A stretch of 64,000 nt of DNA from Nymphaea colorata (taxonomy: Eukaryota > Streptophyta > Magnoliopsida > Nymphaeales > Nymphaeaceae). Location: assembly GCF_008831285.2 (NCBI RefSeq), contig NC_045139.1, positions 18,828,354-18,892,353 of the forward strand, in the 5' to 3' direction. Positions within the stretch are counted from its first letter, which is position 1; each line of letters begins with the position of its first letter. Positions 50,201 to 61,150 of this stretch are shown here, piece by piece. A model generated the notes under the pieces. It was given only the letters and a program-made list of their open reading frames with translations, did not search any database and was not told where the DNA came from. The position numbers were made by a program, and so were the translations under genes.

Positions 50201-51817
50201 CAACTTTTCCAAGGTAAATTGTCGTTATTCCAATTTAGTTCAAGATCAGGACATGGTTTCATTCTTTTTATTAAGACAACTCGCCGGCCATGACGGCTAC
50301 CAATATCATTGTTTCAAACGGGGGAGAGATGGTCAAACGCGTAGATGGTCTTCTTCTTCATATTCTTCATGCTAATTGTTTTAATCTGTCAAAGTCGATG
50401 TTTTTTTTTTTTTTAAATCACAAAAAATACACGTATTTTCATTTTTGAAAACTGTGAATTTAAGGTAGCATTTGATAATAGATCCGAAGCTGCGTTAAAG
50501 TTAAAAAGTGTGTTTTGTAAATAAAATAAAACTTTTAGTAGCGTAATCTTAAATATACATTCATAATTTAAAATAGATGGTAGAAAAGATTTGATCTTAA
50601 ATCCATGAACTTGATCTCAGACGGCCGCTATGAAACAAATTGATTAACAAAAAAACAGTCTCGACTAAAAAGGATGATTGAAAAACTTGGTGGGCTATGA
50701 AGCATCAACTTTGTGTGGCATATTGCCACTTTCACCAACCACTTTGAAATTGTTGAAAAAAAAAAGAGGAGGAGAAGATATTCTACAACCGGCGTACACA
50801 AAACGGCACGGCAATTCACTTTGGCTTTTCATTATAAGTTTCTGTACCCAACAGCCACAAAGCATTTTTTATGCATTAGTTTACTTTTGTTTGACATTCT
50901 TTTAAACAATCAATGAACAATTTACGAAATCAAATTTTCCTAAAATTTTGAGTTGCCAATGAAAGGCATCAAAACTTAATCGTGTTTTTTATATTTGAGT
51001 AGAATTTGAATGCATTTTGTAATTTTTTTATTGGTTTATTGATTTAATAATGAAAAATGAAAAAAACCCAATTGAAGACGCAGAAGGAGGGCTCAAAATC
51101 TCTGCAGTTCTGCTTCTCTGATGCAACATTCATCAAAATAATAAATGCACATGTGGGATACTTATGCGTGTTCGAAGTTCAACCGCATATAATATTCATA
51201 TATTTTACTTAGTTTGAAAGAATATAAAATTTTCTTTGAATGTCAGTAATGGAAGACGATTAGATTTGCAAGAAAAAAATTCACAATTTTGAAGATGGAA
51301 GAGAGAGAAAGAGAGAGGGACGAACGGACCTGCCATTCCTGCCAGCCCTGCATGCTCTCCTTGTTGAGCTTCTTGATGGCGACGACGATTCCGACGCCGG
51401 CCCTGGAGGGTGCCAGCGTCTTCTCGTCCAACCACCCCTTGAACACCCTCCCGAACCCCCCTTCTCCCAGCAGCGTGTCCGGCCGGAATCCCCTCGTCGC
51501 CGTCTTCAGCTCCCCGAAGGTGAACACCTTCAGGGTGGGCATCGGCAGAATCTGTCCCTCCGGCAGCTCCCCGCCGGAGAACAGCGAGTCCCCCGTGGAT
51601 GACGAGAAATGCGCGCCGCTGCTGCTCCATCTGGAGGTCGACGTCGTTCCTGATGCGAACCACAAAACCAAGAAATCAAACAGTCAGAGAGACGGAGAGA
51701 GAGTTGCCCGGAGAGAGAGAGAGAGAGAGGGGAGTTACCTGGGCTTGTGGGTCGAGTGGTGCTGGTGCTGGTGCTGGGCTGCGTCGCCTTCTCTGCCTTC
51801 ACCAAGCAACTCCCCAT
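45841..51817 (-). CDS. receptor-like cytoplasmic kinase, RLCK-VII/PBL type, complete
   Basis: Exons, minus strand: 51817-51739, 51649-51330, 48070-47935, 47128-46986, 46884-46761, 46328-45841. The phases join into one 429-codon frame. The N-terminus MGSC offers Gly2 for myristoylation and Cys4 for S-acylation, so plasma-membrane anchoring is expected. After a Ser/Thr-rich leader comes [20 protein letters not shown], typical of RLCK-VII. Kinase motifs: P-loop GEGGFGRV (88-95), K119, alpha-C Glu135, catalytic YRDFKASN (214-221, an RD kinase), DFG 234-236, activation loop [16 protein letters not shown] (248-263). All catalytic residues are present. Members of this family relay signals from surface receptors in immunity and growth. 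The '[13 protein letters not shown]' insert resembles the APK1/NAK-like branch, but I do not assign an orthologue. The tail after the kinase domain is rich in Arg, His and Pro and ends SPVRAR. Confidence 0.94.
47184..47227. repeat. (TA)n microsatellite
   Basis: About 21 TA units in kinase intron 3. Confidence 0.95.
47711..47818. mobile_element. hairpin (Tourist-like) MITE in kinase intron 3
   Basis: The left arm (GGATCCATTTGGTAATGGTA ... ATTGTCCCATATACTTG) pairs with the right arm (CAAGTATATGAGACAAT ... CCAAACAGTGCCC) across a short loop at about 47765-47770. Total length is about 108 bp. The GGcactGTTTGG-like end is typical of PIF/Harbinger MITEs. The target-site duplication is not clear. 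Confidence 0.7.
48945..49098 (-). mobile_element. tRNA-derived SINE, copy C (in kinase intron 2)
   Basis: On the minus strand it reads GGGTCCCCAAGTAGCTGGTC, then GAAAGTCCTGCTCCATTTGA and TTTCTGTAGGTG. It aligns with copies A and B, including the CACCTAC junction and the body with GAAGAGGTTGAAGCCCCTC. The A and B boxes are degraded. Confidence 0.6.
49283..49600. repeat. degraded GAGCTCGA-type repeat
   Basis: Words such as GGGTTGAGCTCGAGCTTATA and AATCAAGCTCGACCTGAC relate it to the element at 19371-20262. No intact termini. Confidence 0.45.
50462..50640. mobile_element. MITE-like element, 'GTTTGATA' type
   Basis: Starts AAGGTAGCATTTGATAATAG and ends CTCAGACGGCCGCTATGAAAC, with inverted similarity of the ends. 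Related to the copies at 7732 and 38899. Confidence 0.45.
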
Positions 51818-51960
51818 GCGATTTTGGTTTTCCTCCTCTCTGAGAATTCTCTATAGATTCTTCTGCAACCTCTCTCTCTTCCCTCCTCCTCCTCACCTCT
51901 ATAGATTTCCTTTGCAATTTTGTCTGTAAGATCAGAAAGGGAGACTCACGAATGGCTTAC
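51818..51960 (-). promoter_or_regulatory. 5' UTR region of the kinase gene, GA-rich
   Basis: Directly upstream of the kinase ATG (51817). On the transcribed strand it is strongly GA-rich (GAGGAGGAGGGAAGAGAGAG). GA-rich leaders are common in plant regulatory genes. Transcript start unknown. Confidence 0.4.
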
Positions 51961-54328
51961 CCCCACCCCCTTCTCTCTCTCTTCCTCCCCTCTGCTCTTT
52001 TCCTTCTGGTTGCCAGAGGAGGACATCACGAACGACTTATACTCGCTCTCTTGAAAAGGTCAACCGTGAAAAAATTCGCCCTTCATTTGATTGAGAGAGT
52101 GCAGGGATTCTTTATCCATCCCTCTCTCTAAAATCCTGCATCTTTTGCTACAACCACTTGGATTAATATGTTATTATTTTTGTTTAATTTCTTTGGTTCT
52201 CTCACTTTTTTTTTTTTACTTATAATTCTTTCTCTCTTCTCCTTAAAAAATATACATAAAAAAAAAAGAGAGAATGGCACAGTCACCCATTTTATTTACT
52301 TCCAAAGAGCCACATTAGTGGAATTCATTAAAAACTGATTTCTTATGATTTTTTGTCGCATAAGTTTTTCTCTTGATTTTTAGTCCTAGTGCTAGACTTG
52401 TACCAACGCACCCTTGAATATAGAAAAAAATAATGCTAATAATGGGAATTATGAGCAAGTCTGGAGTAGATTGAGGTTATATAAATGATAAATTTCATTA
52501 AAAATGTGATTTTGGTATATCTAAATATTTCACCTGGCCTTGCTGGATCAGATTTTTAAGTTTTAGACACGGTTGATGAAATAAATATTCAGAAAAAAAA
52601 AATGAAAAACCACTAAAGTTTTGACGGGTTTACAAGGGGCTGCCCAACATTCAAAAAAATTATGAACAACTGCATGAACTAAGTCATGACCACGTGCTTC
52701 GTGAATTAAAATAAATGGTGGGGCTCATTGGGTCCGCTCCTATTCTTAGTCAAGACGCAACTTAGGAAAGCCAAAGACTCATGTACCTGCGTTCCATTTT
52801 TTGTTTTCAGTACCATTTTTTTGTCTATAATTTTGAAAACAACCCGGAATTTATATGTTTTTTTACTAAAAATCGTATTTTCATAAAAACGATCAAATAA
52901 AGCTTAAAATCGTCATTAATTTGAGAAATAAGGAATGCCAGCTGCAGTGTTTCCATTTTTATCTTTAGTTGGTCCCTAAATTATGCTCATACATTTTTGT
53001 AAGTGACATATTCGAAGTTAATAAAACGAAACAAGGAAATTCACCCATGAACAAGAGTCGCAGTGAATGTTACCAGAAACTTACTTTATTATTGATTTTT
53101 TTTTTTTTTTTTGCGAAGCCATCTTTATGAATATAAGCAAACGGTTGGTCGTGAAAAGGAAAAGGAAGAAAAGAAATATTGATGCTGACTGCGTCAGGGG
53201 CCAGGGGAAGGCGAGCCCGTTTTGGTCTTTTTGCATAGGCAGAAGCGTTGACTGGACGGGGTAGTCTAGATTGACTGAGAAAGGGTGAGACGTCAGCGAG
53301 GAGTAGGGAAGCGAACGAGCGGTGGGAGTTAAAATCCATGTTCCGTCTTCGTTACCAATTAAGAGGCTGGTCATGGTGACTGTGGCAACTCATTTGGTGA
53401 TAGAAATCAACAATGAAGAATGTTGTTTTTCTGAACAAGTCTTTCGTGCAATCTAGTGGGTTCGTGTCGAAGGGTTGTATGCATCTCCGCAGGAATTCTG
53501 CGGACGACAGAAAGAAAGAACTTGCAGGTTTGGCTTGCTACTGGGATGACTACGGATAAGTTGTCTCTTATTTTGCCAGTCAAGCTTGTTTGCAAGTTAC
53601 CTCTAATAGAATCTAACTTGCGGCTTTCGTGTTTAAAGACTCAGTGGAATGAGTCTTGATTAGGGAGTAGCTTGGTGGGAAGATGACACTAACTTTCCGA
53701 AGACTTAATTCTTTGTCAGACCTTGATGGTTGGAGGATTGAATAACTTTGAAAGTATAATGCTAGTATCAAACAACAAGCCATGGCTTGGTAGGCTTCAG
53801 GCCCCATTGGAAGGACATAGCCCCACTTAGAGATAGAGATGGCAAAATGACTCTACAACTTATTTCATATAGTTTAAATCCTGCAACAACAACAACACCC
53901 TGCTCAGGATATTTTGTTTCTATTAATGCAAAATTCTTAAATATGGTTCCTTCAGCTTTTTGGTATCCTCTTGTTTACTGTTTTCTATATTAGCTCGATT
54001 TTAGCTCCTTACTGTAGATGTTAAGGCTGGTTACAGGGTCGAGTATCATCGGGTTTTTAGGTATCTATTCAGGGTTGAGGTGGGCACGGCCAAAGTAGAG
54101 GTGGGTGCAGGTCATTAAAGTTTAATGACCTGAGGCCCACCCAGGGTAGAGGTAGGTGCAGGTCATTAAAGTTTGACCTGAGGCCGACTGGACAACTTCT
54201 CAAGCTAGGCCAGGTTGAATGATCCCATGCCCAGCCCTTTTAAAAATGTTGCTTTTTTAAAAAAAACGAAAAGAAATAAAAATTGTGAAATATATAAAAG
54301 ATTGTCCTCATCGTACCATTACATAGAT

Positions 54329-54329
<1 letters not shown>
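51961..54329. other. intergenic, no gene seen
   Basis: Contains a somewhat GC-richer block at 53180-53340 and open frames at 53456-53659 and 53613-53807 without recognisable domains. At 54097-54185 there is a short tandem duplication of GTAGAGGTGGGTGCAGGTCA. Confidence 0.4.
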
Positions 54330-54364
<35 letters not shown>

Positions 54365-54372
54365 AAGAGAGA
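54330..54372. repeat. (TA)n(GA)n compound microsatellite
   Basis: About 9 TA units followed by GA units. Confidence 0.92.
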
Positions 54373-54834
54373 AAATTTCTCCTACTTTTTCCTGAAAATT
54401 ATTTTTATAAAAATCAGACTTTGTTAAAACTTTGTATTTAATAAGAATTTTCTGGCTCTGAATACATGCAAGAATTAGATGCTTAGAGAATTCTTGAATT
54501 TAAATTTAATTCCAACTCCAAACTTAAAATATGTGCTGCAACTGGTAGAATAAGTTAATCGGCTCACAAGATCTACATCTGTTCATGTTCCTACTCAAGA
54601 TCCAACAAGGATACCCTTTAGAGGTTCTAGTCCAGTATGATCACTCAGAGGCTTGATTTTTTCAGAAACCAGATGTCACATAAATTTTTGGGGTCAGAAC
54701 TCGTATGTTACTCTTGCCAACAAAGATTATCACTATTTTCTTACGAACATGAACCTCTTATCTAATTAGGATGCCAACAATATCCAACTCAAACTCAAAA
54801 TCTGGATATCCGAACTTGTTCATAGACCTCTCAG

Positions 54835-55625
54835 TGTGATCTCATTCCAAGTGAGCGAGAGGTTAAACCATCAGAAAAAGAGGCCAGAAAGCTATTCCTT
54901 TCCCTTTGCCTCCGGGGTTTTGGGCTGCATCAGTAACAACAATATACCTTTCAACTTAGGTACTGCACTCTACTACTTAATATACGTACTCTACTACTTA
55001 ATATACATAGACATAATACCCATAAAAATTGAATTAAATACATGTAGGCCCTTAGCCAAACAAAGTATCCAATTTCCATTCAAATTTGCATTTTGATATT
55101 AAATTTAATGACAGCAGCAGGGATATGGTTAAATCAAAGTGTATAAGTGAAGCCTAACAAGTCCAGGATCAGCTTTGTTCTTATAATTCCTAAATAGTCA
55201 CCTCCAAATAGTGAATACTAAATTAAAAGCATAATTTACAAAGCCACTCCTCTTGAAACAAAATATCTAAGAAGAACAACCAGGTGATCGAGATGTTAAC
55301 AGCCCATTGCTTGGAAAAGAAGCTGGAAAGTCTTCCATTTTCCCTGTAGCCAAGGTTTGGGTTTACATTGGGTCAGCAATGGTACGGTGCATCATTCAAT
55401 TTGGGTAATGTGCTATATTACCTTAACATGCATGCAGTTGAGCACCTATTTGTCTCTGTGATCGAGAAGTTAACAACTCACAACCTGGTCAAAAAGTCCT
55501 CCATTTTCCCTACATCAGAGTCTTGGACTGCATCAGCGTTAGCAATGGCAGTGGTGCATCCTTCAATTTGGGCACCATGTCCTATGGCCTTAGGATGCAT
55601 GTCCTATGGCCTTAGGATGCAGAGA
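54835..55625. repeat. cluster of three SINE-like repeats
   Basis: Three diverged copies (about 54835-54990, 55280-55440, 55455-55620) share GATCGAGATGTTAAC-like, TCTTCCATTTTCCCT-like, GGACTGCATCAGC-like and CATCCTTCAATTTGGG-like blocks in the same order. The last copy ends with a 22-bp tandem duplication (ATGTCCTATGGCCTTAGGATGC at about 55577 and 55599). Confidence 0.7.
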
Positions 55626-56249
55626 CGTAACACTTAAGGGAATCAAGCTAGAGACATGTTCTTTCACATGCCCTTAGCCTAACTAGCTATACTCTATGTG
55701 CCTTTAGACAAGTGCTTATTTGTTAGGCTTAAAAGTTAGTTATTGATTTACTTAAGTGCATTTAATAATTTTTTCTTAAAATAAACCAAGGAGATTCTTG
55801 AGCAAAAGTAAATCTGTTATCCCAAGCTAAAGTTGGGCATGTCTTATATCTTGAGCTAGTTTAGGTTTGCAACCTCACAAGGCCGAGATCGAGCCAAGTT
55901 AAGTTTAATTCAGCCAGTTGTATTCAATATTAAGGGGTTCTTAGCTTGAGGCTGAACAAGCTATATATGCTACAGAATGAAACGAGCCAAAATTGGTTCA
56001 GGTGATTTTCATTAGGTCCTGTAAGCCAAGATTGGTTTGGCATTAGATTCATCAATTTTTCTGGGGAAAAGGAAGAAACAGGTTAAAAGTTGGATCAAAA
56101 TATATATTTCAGCACTTTGATCCACACCAGGAAGTCCTTTATAACAGTCTTTGAAAAGCTGCATCTACATAAAAGAATAGCAAAAATTTAAATGGGTTTT
56201 TGTTATAGATATTTTGTGTCACTTATTCAATAGCATTGGAGGTATATAG
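55626..56249. other. intergenic, no gene seen
   Basis: AT-rich sequence without recognisable features. Confidence 0.4.
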
Positions 56250-56455
56250 ATATCTAGAAGAGGGTGATGCCCCTCCTTCCTTCCTCCCATTCTGGAAGTC
56301 CAAGGTCACTTCAAGACCTGGGTAAGAAGTAGGACACCTGTCAACTGCAGCACATTCACATTTTACAATCTAAAAAAGTAGCACCTACAAGAATCGAACT
56401 GATGACTGGACTTTTACTGGCCTGCCAACTCGATCAGCTATGTTAAATCCCTTGA
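56250..56455 (-). mobile_element. tRNA-derived SINE, copy B
   Basis: The minus strand reads AGGGATTTAACATAGCTGAT and later AGTTCGATTCTTGTAGGTGC, where AGTTCGATTC is a good B box. GTAGGTGCTAC and the downstream body match copies A and C. Confidence 0.7.
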
Positions 56456-58576
56456 GACCACTTATTTAATACAATTACTTTCCTATTATGTTAAGGTGTT
56501 AAGTGGACAAGAGCAAGAAGCTTATCTTTATGTCAAAGGATCACAGTAAACCACTTTGACATTATGAAATATCACAAAATAAAAGAGCTTCCCAAGTGTA
56601 CATCATGAGTCAAATTCATGTCTAATAATCATGCCTCCCAACTTGAAAACAAAAGCCAATGTCGTTCAAGTGACATGCATTGTTCATTGTAGTTATTCAA
56701 TATAGAGTGTCAACTGTATGACAACCTTCAATTATTAAACAAAAGCAACGTGTAGTTAATATGTATCCAACAAAAAGAAACTAAGCCTTTTTTATATTTG
56801 ATGAAACTATTCTCTTTCTCTCTGAAATCACCTAAGCCAATTAAACATTTCTGCCTATCCTTTCTATCTAACAAATTTTGATATTTTGAACGGTAGTTGT
56901 CATAATTTGAGGACCCCAATCAACAATGTGATTCAACTTTTTTATGGGGCTCAACTTTGTTATCTTATTGTTTGTCCATGGAGAACATGTACTGATTAAA
57001 AAAGTTCGGAAAAGAGAGACTTAAAGACGGTCCCAAGGGCCTTTCTACAAAGCTAAAGCTTTCTTTAAAGAGAACCCCAATTTATTAAGATACTATAGAT
57101 TAACCTTAGTCTAGCCTGACTAATCTGGATATGATTAAAGAGAGAAAGAGCATGCTTTTCTCTTTATCAGATCTTATGGGACGCCCTTTTTCTGGCTTTT
57201 GGAAGGTTGGGATGCGTACATCAACATAACATTCACGTGTACGATATCAGCGCTAATAAACTGGCGATATATCAACAAGATAAAGGGAAGAAATGAAGTG
57301 TTTGAGAAATTCGGAAATTGACTGATACGGTTCTGATCCAAATAAGATTTAGTTTGAAAAATGTCTAGCTGAATGAGGAGAGCTTGAGGGTCTGAACTTT
57401 GGACTTCTACTTTTATTGAGTTGCAGTCCTTAATAATTTGTCTGTTGACAGACCAGTAGTTGTCATAATCCGATCTGGTGGAACATTGTAGCAGCTTTGG
57501 TTTCAGCCCTAAAAAGGTTTTGAAGTCCGACAACCAATCACTTAACGACCTTATTTTGTAAGTTCTCAAGGTTCCTTACAATCTTAGATACAAAACTAAA
57601 CTTTTCAATGGGGTGTTATGGGAGTTGTATTAATTTTTTACATAAATTATTTTTTCATACAAAATAACAGTGGTACATCCCTTAGAGGCTCATTGGCCAA
57701 AGGACGAGTGGTTCCTTATGAGAGGTAATTTTTATCATTTTATTTGGAAAATTAAGTTTTTTTTTTAATTAGTAAGGGCTCCTCAAAGATTTCCTTTAAA
57801 AGTGAGCACTTATTTATTAACTTTAGAAGTTGAACAGTGGTTCGTTATTTGACTAAATTAAAGTGTCCTTTTTGTAATTTTTCTCTCATTTGATAAGTTT
57901 CCGTGCCTGGTCTGCTTGATAGACAAGTTAACGTTACTCTCAACAAAAGTGGGAGACTCAGAGTCTCCATAATAAAGAATATTGGTGCCTAACCCATGAT
58001 TCTAAGCTACAAAAATATGAAGACACCATCTCAAGTATAGGGATATATTGTCAACAGGCCTCCAATTTCTTTGGTAGGTGATGGAAAAATGACGCGAGAG
58101 AGACATGTTGTGACGGTCTCTCTGCTAGTCCAACTGTAACGAAGCTTCATAAGAAATGGGGACATGACTTTTGCTTCGCCTTGCTCAAGGTCTAACAGAC
58201 ATTCCAAGTCAAAACAAGATGATAGAGGCAAGAAATTTGGGAGGAAATGGAAGAAGTAGGGAAGAAGATTGGGATGGTTTCCATATGGTTAATGAAGGAG
58301 CTTGAAAGGTGCCAATCAATTTCTTCCGTTCATGCGTACCTCAGGAAGAGCACTCAGCTCGTCTGCAAATCAAAAGAGACAATGTCCATTGCCGCGATTG
58401 AACCAAAATCGTGAAGTCAAGAGGGAGGGAGAGAGATGGAATAGAGATAAGTTTGAGGTATGTAGGGATACCTACTGCCCCAGCAAAGAGCCAAAACTTC
58501 CACTTAACTCATTGTCCTTTTATGATACAAGACCTGCTGTCGGTGTTTTAAAGAGTTATCCTCAATCACTTCAACT
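56456..58576. other. intergenic, no gene assigned
   Basis: A 131-codon minus-strand frame (57174-57569, containing SDYDNYWSVNRQIIKDCN) and a shorter one (56728-56919, containing SNYDNYRSKYQN) share a short YDNY motif. I recognise no family. They may be remnants of the same repeat. Confidence 0.3.
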
Positions 58577-58680
58577 TGTGTATCAGTGGCTTACCTTCTA
58601 CAACACATGAAGTTGTACGCTCTTAATGCTCAAAATGAAGACTGGCCATCTATCGGCCCCCACCTCAAGCCATTATGCCA
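58577..58680. repeat. dispersed duplicate, copy 1
   Basis: TATCAGTGGCTTACCTTCTA and AAAATGAAGACTGGCCATCT are paralleled at 59945-60040 (ACATCAGTGATC, AAAATGAAAACTGACCGTCT). Confidence 0.55.
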
Positions 58681-59300
58681 CCCCCCCTCGGGGACACTAG
58701 ACAAAGAGATTATCATCCAAATGCCAAAAGAATTTCATCATGAAACCCGTTTTTTGTCCACTACATAGGTGTGCTCCATGCATTTGGATGACAAGACAAA
58801 AAAACTACCTCTTTTATGAGGAAAACATGGGAGACAAGGATCGGGTTATTCACACCCTTTCTGAAAACATCAGTTTAGTAAAATTTGGTGTTTTATAAAT
58901 ATAGTTTTGACCGTCATCCAAACACTCTTTGATCGTCATTTTGGATGCAAAACAACATTTTGTTCCCACAACAGTCTTTTTAAGGGTGTTACAAGACATG
59001 CCCTATGTATGTTTTGATTTTATGAAACATGGCTGTATGTGATCATAAATATAACTTTTAAATCTAACAACCAAATGCTAGGCATAATTACAATGTGCTT
59101 GTGTGTGCGTAAACCAGCTTGGTGCCATCGCAGAGATACATGAACACTTTCATCGGCAGAGATAAAGAAATTTACATGTAAATTTTAAAAACTTTTACTT
59201 GTCTTATGTAAAATTTTTTAAAAATAATATTTAGGCCGGTGTTAAAATTTAAAAACTTTAATTCAGCTGTCCTGGTAAAAGATTTCCGGTTCCGCCACTG
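58681..59300. other. intergenic with degraded MITE-like and LINE/MITE-end sequence
   Basis: 59028-59100 resembles 60745-60830 (ATGGCTGTATGTGATCAT vs ATGGTGTGTGATTATGG, with ACAACCAAATGCTAGGCATA following). 59275-59300 carries TTCCGGTTCCGCCACTGA, also seen at 61130. Confidence 0.4.
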
Positions 59301-59382
59301 ACATGAACACTTTCATTAGCACCGCTCATAATCATTCTATGATGATTCATAAGGATGCTCACAACAGACGTGGACTTGCGAC

Positions 59383-59598
59383 TCAAGTGCCTTTCTGCCA
59401 AAAAATACTGGCCCTGCTACTGACCTCAACCCGTGGCTCTTGAATGGAAGGACTCGCCAACTTGACATCCTGAACTTGAGCGTCCCTAAGACCTCTGAGT
59501 ATTTCTTTGACCACTTCAATGGCGATGTACGGAACCCGTGGTTCCTCATCCTTTGAAAAGGAAGAGTTCATGACAGAGCCAAAACGAGTGAACTTCAT
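59383..59598 (-). pseudogene. possible F-box-like N-terminal remnant
   Basis: A 71-codon minus-strand frame contains DEEPRVPYIAIEVVKEILRG, then LRDAQVQ and SIQEP. The pattern 'acidic, VP-x-IAIEVVKEIL-x-x-L' resembles the start of plant F-box domains, but the rest of the box (conserved Leu-Pro-Val-Lys and Trp) is absent and no second exon or kelch/FBA region is visible. Weak; may be chance. Confidence 0.2.
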
Positions 59599-59944
59599 TT
59601 TCCTTCAGACCTTCAAGTGAAGCCCAATAAGATCTTAAAAGAACAAAAAGTAATTTGGCTTAAACGATCAGAACAAATTTTGACAAGCTACCACCTCTTG
59701 AATTGATGTTTAATAACGCCAAAAACTTCCACTAGTGGGGAAAAAAGGTTGCTTGAATTGATCAGCCGATTGACTACGACCAAGACCATTTTCATATCTG
59801 ATGAACACTACAATTATAAGTTTTGGTTATGCAACAAGGTTGTTAGTCCTTTTGGGTGAGTAGGAGAGTATTTCATTCTACTTAGAAAAGAGTTGAAGCT
59901 CCTGCTTTTGGTGTCTTGGAGTGTCGCCCATGTCATGCTTTAGC

Positions 59945-60040
59945 TTATACATCAGTGATCTTTTTTGCAACACAAGAGGTTGTTGATACTTTCAAAATTC
60001 AAAATGAAAACTGACCGTCTATGGCGTTCGTCGCGCCAAC
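59945..60040. repeat. dispersed duplicate, copy 2
   Basis: Counterpart of 58577-58680, about 1.37 kb away in the same orientation. Diverged. Confidence 0.5.
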
Positions 60041-60591
60041 CCTTCGGTGATAACATTGCAAGTCTTTTACTCATAGAAATTCTTCTTGTCGGAGAAAGTG
60101 TTCCAAAAATCATTACCAAACAAGAATTGCAAAACGAGGAAAAATGGTCAAAGACCAAAACGTGTGGGGTTCGTGAAGGAAGATAATTGAGATAGATAGA
60201 GAAGACATGGTGATGGGTTTGAACCGTGCTGCAGGTCCTCAAAAGGAGGACAATTCAGACAGAGAAATGGGAGCATATGACATTATTAATGGCTCCAATG
60301 CCAATAAAATATGAGACAGTTTGGGTTACATCTCAAGAGTCTGTCCCCTTAGAAAAGCTGAAAAGGACGAAAATAAAAAATTTTCATAAGAAAGAATTTA
60401 AAAGTGGTAGTTGGTGCAGGCGGTATCTATAGAAAACATGTTTAAAAAATAAAAACAACTAAAAATGTTAAATTGGGACAGATTGATAGAGAATTACACA
60501 CTGTTTCATGAATCTACCTAAATTTTGAGACAGATTCATGAGTCAATAACAACTTATTATTGTTGTCAAATGAGTTATAAGAAGCTTTTAC

Positions 60592-60643
60592 TCGTTTTGA
60601 ATTTCATTTCTTAGTGGTTTTGAATTTCATTTCTTAGTGGTTT
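60592..60643. repeat. two-copy tandem repeat, 26 bp
   Basis: GTTTTGAATTTCATTTCTTA plus GTG is repeated twice in direct succession. Confidence 0.9.
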
Positions 60644-60655
60644 TCATTCTTCAAA

Positions 60656-60905
60656 ATCTTTGAGAGTGTTTGATAAGAAAAGCACTGTCTTCTAAAACAC
60701 ATGTTCTCTATGCACATAGTTCGAGAACACTATGTTTTTGTTTTAAGAAATATGGTGTGTGATTATGGATATTGTTTTTAGATCTGGCAACTAAACTCTA
60801 GACATAATATACAACGTGTCTTGCAATAGAAAACATTGTGATTTCAGCATGACATTTTTTAAGGACGTGTTTCAAGAGCACAATGTTCTTCTTAACAAAC
60901 CCCAG
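60656..60905. mobile_element. MITE-like element with terminal inverted repeats
   Basis: Begins GAGTGTTTGATAAGAAAAGC and ends in the inverse GTTCTTCTTAACAAACCCC. The ~250-bp interior lacks coding potential. A relative lies around 58895-59100. Confidence 0.55.
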
Positions 60906-60984
60906 GTTGGTTTAGACAAGAGGCATGTCTCTTCAGCTTGAACAAACAAAGGAGAGTTATCGTACCGAAGTAAGTAGTGAAAGC

Positions 60985-61150
60985 AGGGGCAGAGTCACAT
61001 GTGAGCAAGTGTGGGCAGTTGCTGACACAACCCAATAAAAACCCCTTATTTACATACTAATTTAACCTCAAATTTTTCACATTTACATATAAAATGTCCC
61101 TCAAATGTATGGTGAGCTCAGCTAAATATGTCCAGTTCCGCCACTGAGTA
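60985..61150. repeat. degraded dispersed repeat with GTGTGGGCA palindrome motif
   Basis: Contains AAGTGTGGGCAGTTGCTGAC and ends AGTTCCGCCACTGAG, both seen elsewhere in the window (17113, 24015, 25070; 59286). Confidence 0.45.

Larger units (their letters stand above)
48071..51329 (-). other. kinase intron 2 (3.3 kb) with several insertions
   Basis: The donor GTCCGT is followed by a CT-rich tract and the acceptor is TTTTGCAG. The intron carries a SINE (48945-49098), a GAGCTCGA-type repeat (49283-49600) and a MITE (50462-50640). Apart from these I see no gene in it. Confidence 0.8.

Noticed and set aside
51289-51843. 184-codon plus-strand frame
   Set aside because: Antisense to kinase exons 1-2 and their CT-rich introns. 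The minus strand encodes a clear kinase.
57174-57569. 131-codon minus-strand frame
   Set aside because: Longest open frame in the right-hand intergenic region, but no family is recognised, and a partial YDNY match to 56728-56919 suggests repeat sequence rather than a gene.
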